A DNA stretch of 16,838 nt from the NCBI GenBank assembly GCA_028565635.1, contig JAOXYB010071612.1, forward strand, positions 1 through 16,838, in the 5' to 3' direction. The number at the start of each line of letters is the position of its first letter. The stretch's first letter is position 1. Positions 1 through 10,600 of the stretch are shown piece after piece. Origin of the DNA: Phoronis ovalis. Its lineage: Eukaryota > Phoronida > Phoronidae. The notes under the pieces are model-generated. The model was not told the DNA's origin, did not search any database, and was given only the letters and a program-made list of their open reading frames with translations. The position numbers and the translations under genes were made by a program.

Positions 1-1520
1 TGCGAAGCAAACAATTCTTTGGTGACTGATTAAGTAAAGGAAGTTCAAAATATTTCGTTGTATAATAACTATTTTAAGACAATATATATACAGGAGTTGC
101 ACTCTTTACACAAAAGAAGTTTGAAGATATAAAAAGTGGCGCAATGTATCATGGCAAAAAAGAGTCCCAAAATGCGCCAGATTGTAGGAAATCACATGAA
201 ATATTTAAAAAAATTCCCTCCCCGGACCCCCCTAGTTTCGCTTTGTGCCCTGCGGGCGCTCGCCTGTCGGAGGGGGAGGGGGTCATATTTTTTTTGCATG
301 CTCTTAGGAGGGTTGCAATTTTTTTGGCAAACCCTGGAGAGGGTTGAATTTTTTTGTGCACCATGTTTTTCAAATGCACCAACCCCCCCGTGGTAATTTC
401 TGACCAGTCCCTAATAATATGTATTTACATTTCCAGTACCATTGTTTACAGAATCCCATCAACTTAAAAGTATTACATTTTGAAATTTTGTTATTTATAT
501 TTTACATTTATATCATTTTATAATGTTGGTACAGTAATTTATCTATAAGCAATACATTTGCCCTGATTTTAATTATTTATTAACTAAGATTTGATAAAAA
601 AATAATATAAAAGTAAGCAGCTATGCAATTTTATGAGGTAACAATTTTTACTATTGTCAGTTCTTTACCTAAACAGCAGTTTACCAATCAGTATGCAGTA
701 ATCTGCCTTTGGATTTATTTCTGAAACAATTATTAAAGTCCTACTATGTGGTTAATAATTATCAACTGAATTATCTCATGCATTGTGCATGGGTTATTAT
801 CTGATTTTAAAGAACAAAATTGTGCCCTTGATTTGCATAGAGATATATTTAATGGAGAGTATTTGCTCAGGATTCTATGAATTGTGTGATCATTTAGCGT
901 CTGCTCCCCAGGCTCACTTGTACATGCTAATATTTGTTAATTTTTGCTTCAACTTGTGACAGTCCTCACAACATTTCTTACATTTTGTCCTCCACTCGTC
1001 ACAATTTTCTGACACTCTCAACAACCTTTCTGTAACATATGATAATTAACAGAAGTATTTTGTTAGCTGTTAGCCTGTTCAGATAGTAGCTTCAAAGTTT
1101 TCCATCAGTATGAAGATGTGTGCCAGTTTCAATGACTATCAACTGCTTTGTGTGACCAGTCTCCCCTCTTCATGTTTACTCTGTCGTTCTTAGCCCTAAA
1201 AAAATATGTTTCATTTTCTGCCAACAATGTAAAAAAAATTGGTTAGGTTTAACTTTTTTTTGACCAAACCATGATAGACAATGAAAACAATACATGTACA
1301 AATAATTGCTGAGAAATAAGCTTTTTTATTTTAAAAAATTTTTTTAGCAAGGCTTAAATTAGGAATAGTCAGGTTAACGGAAGCAACCATATTTTTTAGG
1401 CCTTAGTTGAATGAAACATCTTCTTCCTGATTGACTAATTCTAACTACAATTTGATAGTTGTGTTGCGCAATTATACATGTAGTAATAATAAAATGCTGA
1501 TTATTATTTTTGTATTGCAG
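1..1520 (+). other. Upstream intron or flank of TECPR2, no exon recognised
   Basis: Non-coding, AT-rich sequence. I looked for the missing TECPR2 N-terminal exon (a WD blade of the 'G.YIAVGS..G.LYLY' type) on this strand and did not find it. The stretch is therefore probably intron, with the initiator exon further left. It contains the GC-rich element at 205-395 and a small inverted repeat (CATGCA/TGCATG) near 779-791. Confidence 0.6.
205..395. repeat. GC/T-block dispersed repeat element
   Basis: A composition island unlike its surroundings. A G-rich block followed by a run of T and GCA occurs three times on the + strand, near 275-298, 307-329 and 336-360, spaced about 30 bp apart. An inverted copy of the same block (AAAAAAATTCCCTCCCC) begins near 208. 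Between them is a GC-rich core, TGCCCTGCGGGCGCTCGCCT. It is probably a non-autonomous mobile or satellite-like element; I cannot name the family. The open frames across it are composition artefacts. Confidence 0.6.
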
Positions 1521-1649
1521 CCAAAGGGTGATGTAATAACCAGCATAAAGGTGCAGCAGTGTTTAGATAATTTAGTAGCTGTGGGTTTGCAGTCGGGAAC
1601 AGTGTGTATTTTCCAGCTTCCTTCAAACCTACCAGGAAGATGTCGGCAG
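1521..1649 (+). CDS. TECPR2: TECPR2 exon a (WD40 propeller)
   Basis: The exon has 43 codons, with phase 0 at both ends. The acceptor is TTTTTGTATTGCAG and the donor is CAG|GTAGGA. The peptide contains CLDNLVAVGLQSGTVCIFQL and ends LPGRCRQ. This matches the family's first WD blade, where human TECPR2 has a similar 'LVA.G..SG.V.VFQL..SLPGR' stretch. In the human protein about 75 residues precede this point, so at least one coding exon with the start codon is upstream of the window. The in-frame ATG at 1431 lies before the splice acceptor and is not the start. Confidence 0.9.
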
Positions 1650-4600
1650 GTAGGATAATTTTAAAACAGCAATTTTGTTCGCTTGATTTTGATAGTGATA
1701 TTAATTCCAACCACCAAAAACATTATAATTTAGTAGCTAAAGTTGCATAATTGTTGTTTTTAAATACTCATCATGAGTCCTGCATGTTGATGTGGTTTGT
1801 TTTTGTTTAATTTTTGAATGATTTCAAGAGAGACGATTGAATTTTTTAAAACTCTTATCTTAGATATTCAGTGGAACATAAACCAAAAGGGATAGCATTC
1901 AATCTCTGAAATAGAAAAGGTAGGGTTAAACTATAAAAAGTGTCATAACATATCTATTTTCAAGTATAAGTAGTAGGAGATCGATTGTAGTATAGCAATG
2001 AATATGACGATTCATCCCTGACATGTGCAGGAGCAATCTATTTCTATACGTTTCATAATTTCAATTTTTCAGTTACGCCAATTTAAGGTTAGTAGTGCTC
2101 ACAAGACTAAAGTAAGCTGTTTGGAATTTAGTAATAATGGTATGAAATTATTCAGTGGAGATGAAAACGGATTAGTTTGCCTTACAGAACTTGACCTAGA
2201 TAAGGTAAGTAAGGCTATATTTTCCAGTGTTTTAGGTAAGGAAGGTGGAAGTCACAATTTTCAACCCCATCTTCCAAACACCTCTCCTATCAGAATTCTT
2301 CAAAACTTTTTATGAGCAGAAACATTATTTTTTTGCATCCGTTATATTAGTCCGTCATTGAATGATTTATCATAAATATTAATAACTGTTTCATTTATAA
2401 GAAACTCCTTGAGCAAACCAGAAATATTTAAATATTTCCTGTTCAGCAACTTAGAGGAATATCCCGAATTAGAAGTATGTTTATGATAATTCTAATTGTG
2501 CATATTGCTGCTAATTCTGTATATTTTATTTCAGGGTGAATGTTTATTCTCTGTGTTATTAAAAGAAGATTATCCAGTTGTCCAGCTAAGCTACAATTAC
2601 TTCACTTTATTGGTGTCTACTAGGTTCAGAACTGTGCTGTGTAAAACAAGTGATAGTAACAAAGTTTTACAAGTTGGCTCTAAAGACAGGAAATGGTAAG
2701 TAATAATTGATCCGGGACTGCTTACAGTAGTTATATCATAATTATGGCCAGCATTCTAGCTACAGGTAAGTGGTCATTAAAGGCACTGTGATGTGTTACT
2801 GGTATTCTATAGGGAATACTCAAATCAAATGCTTGATAAAGCTATTTGTGGCATTGCATCTCCCATAGAAATAACTGATATAAATATGTATAATTTTGAT
2901 TAGATAAGCTTGTAAATACAGATAAATATCTGAAGCAGTGTTTAACAGAATATTTTCTCTTAACATGTTAATTAGTGTGTTTTTTTGTTCAGTTTGGGAA
3001 ATTTTGGAGCCTGCTACAAAGAAGAACTTTGCAAATCTAGTGATGCAACAGTATACACCACAAGACCTGGATTCAGAGTCTGGCAGGCGAATATTGAAGG
3101 AGTAGTCTCCTCAACATTTATGTTCAAAGACTTCATAACGAATGCTGCTCCAAACATTACATTAGCAGCTCCTGTAACTCCCTTTACTTCAAGTAAAATT
3201 CCATCTGACAGGCAGTTTGGTCCACTGTTAGTGTACAATGAAAATCAATTAGTCACATGGAGCGAGAATGTTTTATACGTTCTAAACCCTGTTGATAGAA
3301 CATTAGTTGGCTGCACTGTAGATATTGGACCAATTATTGGAGTTGCAACTCATAAAGATGAAATTTTTATCTTACGTATGGGGGTGGAAAGACGAATAAT
3401 AAGAGTTGCTGTAACACCTGAAGAAAAACCTGTCCATGGTAAGTCAGGGCCTACCTACTATTTGAACGCTTGTTAACTGAACATGTGCCAAATTAATAGT
3501 TAAAGTTTGTAACTGGAATATAAAGAATACAATCTCTAATTAGAAATTAATTCTGTGGTATGTGTATTTTTAATGGTAATTTTATTCATTTTGCAGTACG
3601 ATCAAAGTTGGCTGGACTTGAAAGCACGTTATTGTCTTCACCACTTACCAACTTGTCTGCTACCAAGAGTGATAATAACAGTGATAACAATTCACCAGCT
3701 CAACGGGATTCACTTACAATCAACAACCAAAAAATGGCTTCAGAACCAAAGAAGAGCTCTTCACCATTGCACTTTTTACCTGTTAATTTATTTGGAAAAT
3801 TGAAGAAGAAAAATCCTTCAAATATTCCTACAAATGATGCAGGTGGTGAAGACAGAGGACAAAATGCATCTGATGCTAAAAACTTTATGCCTGTGAATGA
3901 CTCGGTGGATAGCAGTTATACCAGTGAAATTTCGTTTCTCTCACACGAAACTTTAAAGGCTGCGAATACATCACAAAATGAGAAATTGGATGTAAAAACT
4001 GATCAACAAACTAGTGTCATATCAAAACCAGCTGAGTTGCCGCCAATTGTAATGTTAAACTCTACAGACATATTGAAGCTAGAAATTTCTGATGAGCATG
4101 AATATAATGTTAAAACAGTAGGTGATGTGAATGCTGATTCAGAACAAGAGAAATCAGCTTTTGTTCCTGTTATTTTAAAAGTAGATGGTGAAATCAGAGA
4201 AGATATATCTGTCACCGAAAAGGAGAAAATGCCAATTGGTAATAATATAAAGCAAGAAAAGTCCATTGAAGGCAAACACTCATTTCCTAAGATAGCAGTT
4301 GAGGATAATATAGTTAGTTATAAACAACGAGAGGAAGTTTTTCAGAGAATTACTCAAGAAGCATACTCAGACGATATTGTGTTTGCTTCGTCAACAAAAT
4401 TAAAAAAGGGAAAGAAAAAACGAAAGCCAGGTAAAAGTTGTATTTAAGGTGGTGTATAGGTAGTGCAGAGGGCGCTACTGTTGCATGTATTTTTACCTGT
4501 CTGTCCAGCCCATTTTTATTAATAAAAATTTTCGAAACCAGGTTAGTAGAAATTAGGGATTTGATATAATTTGGTTAAGGACAATTTATTAAATGTAGGT

Positions 4601-7600
4601 GCGATCCTATTTATTTTTTCAAAATTATGTCATATGTAAATTCAAGTGTTATTTATGCAAAATTCTGCCAAAATGACGACCCTTAGCAGCACATGCGTGA
4701 AGTAACATCCATTATACGACTGTTTAAAGTGACAATTTAATAACCCCAATACCTGTTGCCTCTAGATTATGACACTTGGAATGCTAGGATCAATGCACTA
4801 AACATCCTCATGTAGTAACGACTATAAACTTTTATTAATAAAAATTAGTCTAAAATGTGCTTGGCTAATCACACTTTCAAGGTATTTTTTCGCATAAAAT
4901 GCTAATTTAAAAAAAATTTAAAGTGACTATGCAGTGCTTTAACTATTCGACATTATAACCATACCAAATTTATACTGCATTGCTGCTGGATAACGCTTGG
5001 AGCGATTGATATTATGAAGTTGTGTGTATCCCGGGTAGCTATTTCTTGCAACTACTTATACGACCCCTTACTTTGAGACAGAATAGCAGTAGATATGCCC
5101 CCACACCCAATGACAGGAAGCCAACTTTCACTTTCTAGTTTGTTGGTTGGTAGTTGTTGTTATTTCATCTTAGTCTTTTCATTTTGTAAGTTTTGACTGA
5201 TATATTACAGTGAAAATGCTTGCAAAGCTGAATACCCTCTTTGTGTAGAGACCCCCTTAAGAAATGTGTTACAAGATAGATGTATAGGGCTTTCATTTGG
5301 ATAAGTTTTGACATAAAAGTGAACGATTGTTCAAACTATTACAAAAATTTTAATCAACTGAATTATCTTATTCTGGATTTGCTGGTTATATTTCTTTATG
5401 TAGACTATGTACTAGACTCTAGTACATGTATTTAAAACTAAAGTGAAATTAATTTAATAGTTTTTGATTCCTACTGCACTATTTATCAAATTTTTGTATT
5501 GCAGGCAGACCAAAAGAAAATGAAGGTAATGACTTGCCAGATGTACTCACCACCGACATTGCAAGTGTGCATTCAGCTACCAGTAACATGAGTGATACCC
5601 CTTTGGCCAGTCCTTTGAGAAGCTTGTCAGCTAGCCCTGTGCCTAGCACAAATACAATTTATACTCCTAATCAGATTAATGTACCAGCGATGTCTGGTCA
5701 ACAACAACCACACATATTAAAAGAGGATCTTTATTCTGCACTTATTTTACCAGAAAAAATCCAATCTAAAGTTGAGGAAGAATTCGAAACAAACGGTCAC
5801 TCCGATCAGCTTCAAGTTGTTGATAATTCAGTGCTACCTGGTGGTCAAAAGCAAACATCATCAATGTTGAATACTTTTCAAAATGTCTTCAATAGGTCAC
5901 CATCTCCCAAAGATTGCTCTTCATCCTCACCTAAAAGTAGCCTCTTGGATCGTGTAACATTAAGAGATGTGTCATTTGGAGGCAAGTCTCCTAAAAAGCA
6001 GGAAATTGACATATTACCTGTGACACACAAAAGGGTGGATCCAGAATTCAATACGGAAAAGAACAAACATGTGAATGTAATAGATTCTTACACTCCACCA
6101 GTTTTATCTATTGACAAAGTAAAGTTGGAAAATGAAGAAATGTTGTTAAAATCATTGCAAATGGTTGAAAAAGCAGAAGAAAAGGCATTCCATAGAGAAA
6201 CAGTACACATAGCTGATGATAGCGCCAAAGATAACAAGGTTGATAATACAGGGTTTTACAGCACACCTGACTCCTCTACTGATGATTTTTACTCCAAATT
6301 TAAAACAGATACTAGTTATAACAGTTTGGAAAGAGAGCAAAGTTCTGAAAAAACTGCTAATGTGGATGTCTCTCTTCCCGAGCAACAACCACCAGAGGAC
6401 AGTGATTGTAACATTTCGCACCTGTGGCCAAAGATTTCCGAAAGTTGGATGTCTTATGCAACAAGTGGGAATTTGCAGAGTTTAGCTTTATCTGCAAAAC
6501 ATGTCTGGTACGTGGATAAAAGTGATAATGCATATTGCAGTAGCTTGACATCTCCAAGTATAATGTGGAAGAAAGTTGACCAGTCGTGTACACAGTTAGC
6601 GGTTGCCCCTTCGGGTAACATTGTGTGGAGGTTGCATAAAAATGCAGTTTTTGCTGGGACAAAGATAACTACTAGATATCCATGGGGAATGAAGTGGGTT
6701 AGTGTAGCCCAAGATGTGACTTATATTGCGGTGGATGAAACTAGTGCATGGTAGGTTATTTTAAGATTTATATATTGCTACTTTTATTAAGGTTCGCATA
6801 TTGTTTGGTATCTTTGTAACTTTAACTGCTAGTAAGAATAACATTATACAATGCCTTTGGTCTACATTGAAAATTTTTCACGTTTAAACATTTCTATGTT
6901 ATTTTTGCATAAAAAAGTTTTTTTATCCTAGTTTCAATAATGCACTGTGAGCAGTTACTTAAATGTTAATATTTAAAATTACCTATTTCAAATCACTTGG
7001 TTTTTGACAAAAGTGTTTATATCGGCTTCATATATAAATGAAACCCATGCAGGTACATCAAGAACAATGGTGATGTTATGTACCAGAACCAGTTATCAAG
7101 GGACAGACCAGCTTTTAAGTCGCATAAAATTTGTGGTCATCAAGCAGTTTTGATTAAAATTGCTTGCCGAAAACGTGTAGTGTGGGGTGTTACGCAAGAA
7201 CAGCAGCTTTTGGTCAGGAAAGGTGTATCTCAGGCCATCCCTGGTGGCACAGGGTGGGAAAAATTAAAGCTGGTTTCAAGGTAAGTGTGAAAATATGAAA
7301 CTTGCTTTTTGTTTTCTATTTTGAGTATAATTTTTGACTTTCTTGTACATTGTAAAGTTTAATTTTGATAGGTAGCTTTTTCTCACTTTTACATCTGGAG
7401 TTTATTCAAGGGTAGTTATCTTTATATGTGTCTGTTATCATAATGGTACGGCTTCAATTTTAGTGATATGATTGTCTGCTCAAATAGCAGGTAAGAAGAA
7501 AGTATTTGCATTTGTCTACGTACTCTGCGCAGCCACATGTTGCCTGCTTTTTGTAATTTTTTTCTAGTACTGATCAATTGAATGTTAGTGATGCAGTGTT

Positions 7601-10600
7601 AATGATGAATTTATCTGAACGCAACCAGTTTAAAATAAAATATACCATTTATATAAATATTACCCTTTTAGTTTCCATGCATTGTGATGTATCTGAGTTT
7701 GATTTTGTTATAGTTTAGAGTTACATTTGTCTCTAACTTTAGAGTGATGAATTTTAACTTTTGAACAGTAGTCTTGTCTTCAAAATTCTTGATTTGTTGT
7801 TCACTGCACAATGTTTTTCCTTAGTTTGATTCTGTTGTAATTTAGGATGATGGCACTAACATTTTGAGCTGTAATTCTATCTCTCAAATTGCCAGAATTG
7901 TGGTTTAACTGACGCATTCTTTTTTGCTTGCAAAACCTGCTATAGTATTTAGTGCTGATTCTGTGTTATATCAAGTGACAGCTTTACAGAGAATTATTCG
8001 TGCAAATTATCTAGCAATGCCCTGCAAATATAAACACAAACAAGAATCTTACATTTTAATTTGCTATAATAATTTTCATGTATTGTTCACCTAAAATCCT
8101 GTAGTATTCAGTAGCAGTTTCATATTCAATCATAACAGACTGTTTGATGCATTTAGTAATGGAGCCACCGTTGTTGATCCCCACGTGAACCCAAACAATC
8201 CCATCCGATTCTGGTTTTGTGAATGGAATTAACATTTGGGTTGATGCACCAATCATCATGGTGGCTCCAACAAGTGCATGTAAAGAGTCTATTAGTACAG
8301 TTGTTTCAGATTTCCTACCGTAATCATCGTCTCCAAATCTATCAGGATTTGTAATCCTGCATTTTAAACATCTGCATGTCTATTTTTAGTGATGAAGAAA
8401 ACCTTATCATAGTCGATATTAGTTTTGGACACGACAATACAGCATGGATTATGGATGTGTTAGGCCGCATATGGTGTAAAACTGGTGTTACTATGAACAC
8501 ACCTGAAGGTCAAGGGTCGTGGTGGCAGGTGAGGCTACCTGTGTCAGTAGAATTAGAGGTACTAACTATTTACAGGTGAAGTATGCTGCAGTATGATCCC
8601 AGCACAAAAGAATTGAAACAGCACACAACAGGCTTATGGCTCCCTATGTCTTAATTAATTTACTTTTTTGCAGGTGAAAGATCAGTGGTAGAATTGTACC
8701 ATGTGCTGATTATAGACAAATACAGCATATCTTTTAATAGAGCTAATGTTTCAGAATGAAATTTGTAACAATAAATGCTTCCTCTTGCCTATTATCAGCC
8801 AGTTCATTATAATACAGGCACAAAATATTAGTGTACAATACTTGTGCGAGGGATATGATACAGACATGAGGAGTATATATAGTAAGGGCACATACTTTGC
8901 AAACTAGAGGAACCGAGGGGAGGGAATAAAATGCATTCATACTTATCATTATCAAATGTCTCTTTTGAGAAAAGAATTATGGTCTTCTCTAATGGGCGAT
9001 TCATATTTATTAAAAACCGTATAAGACTATCTGAACATTTTCTGTATTGTATCTTGACAAAAAAGTTTTTTGACTCGTGAACTGATGTACTGTGCTATCC
9101 TTACATGTTGATTTCCATGATGTATCTGCACTATTAATTTACTGAATGCTGCGAATTTCACTTGCCTTGTTGATTGTTTGTTAATTAAGCATTCCATAAT
9201 TTTTTTTAGAAGTTTGCTGATATTTGAATGAATACATTTTTAGTACAAATAGATTTTTAACTATAGATGTGTACTACGAAAATAGAAAATTTAGTTTACA
9301 ATTAGTTTTCGAATCATTTGACTTTTCATCACACCACAAGAGAATGCTATGCACGTATAAGTGAAATAAAGCTGTCAAGATGATATATGTAAGTTTAATT
9401 ATCTGTACCCATAGTTTTTGAATTTAATTATATTTAAACTTTAGTAAAACTTAAAGAATGCTCAAGGGAATGTTTGATTGTAGTATGTTTGTAATGAAAA
9501 TAATTTCTCTGATATTTGTAGGTTTCCTTTAGTGAATATATAATGCCAGATGGTAAGAAAACGACATTTGAACCTCTTGGAAAAGTTGGTGATGTTACAC
9601 AAAATATTGCAAAAATGATTGTTGGACCTCAGGGTGGTCTGCTTGCCACTGGTCCTCAGGGTGTGTGGATTTGTCCAGATTTTAAAAATACTATACAGAC
9701 ATGTCGTGGAAATCTATTAGGTGAGTTTAAATGCTTATCAAAAAGATCGCCATTTTAGGAATTTGATGAAAATATCCTTTGCTTTGAAAATTAATTAATA
9801 CAGTTTTTTCATTTGACAGAATACCTTAATAAGTTATATCAACCTAATAATTTGAAAAAAAAATCATTAAACTATCAATTTATTGGATATCTGATTGTTT
9901 ACTTATTTACTCACCTTTTGTCGAATGTTTCAATTGTCTAATAATTTGATCTGCCAAATTTGTTGTTATTTTGCAAACATAACCTAGCTGCTGGAGTCAA
10001 CTTATTTCTATTCATTCTCATTTTACTTACTTTGTTATCGTTTGGTCGCCTATGTCAATCATCACAAATCAGTGATTTTGAGTTTCATTGGCAACAATTG
10101 AAACATAATTATTTTTGCTATAAATCACTATTTTTTGCAGGTCATCGATGGGAACCTGCCTCTCCTATAGGATTAGCTTCCTCATCCAAATTTAGTGTTG
10201 TGTCAGCAGCTATTGCAGATGGTGAACATGGTACGTAAGTTTGCTGGTAAAGAAACACAGTTTAAATGTCTACAAGATTATGTCACACAGACTACATGTA
10301 TTTGCCGGGTTTCTGCACTTGAAACACTAAGACATTCCTATTTGGGTATATGCTGATATGCCTTTAGACCTCAACAGCCTGTGCCATGCTATCAATACCA
10401 TCAAGATAAATACAGTTTTGGCTATGTATGTGGAATTATGTTTTGAGACATGGGCATCCACTACTGACTGCTAGAGGATTACAAAAAGACGCCTCTGAAT
10501 CATTCTACATTACCATGATAAGCATTTTGAAAGAAGTAATAAATTTTACGATTGTATGATCAATTGTTTTAGGAATGGTGTGGGCAATGCAACCGAATGG

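Noticed and set aside
136-396. Overlapping open frames on both strands in the GC-rich island
   Set aside because: The translations reflect a low-stop GC-rich repeat, contain homopolymer runs and match no family; frames in all directions are open for the same reason.
3555-3803. Alternate + frame overlapping exon e (82 aa)
   Set aside because: The TECPR2 frame across 3597-4430 is three times longer and joins in phase at both ends.
6152-6662. Antisense and alternate-frame ORFs over exon f
   Set aside because: They are shadows of the well-supported TECPR2 frame and have no splice or homology support.
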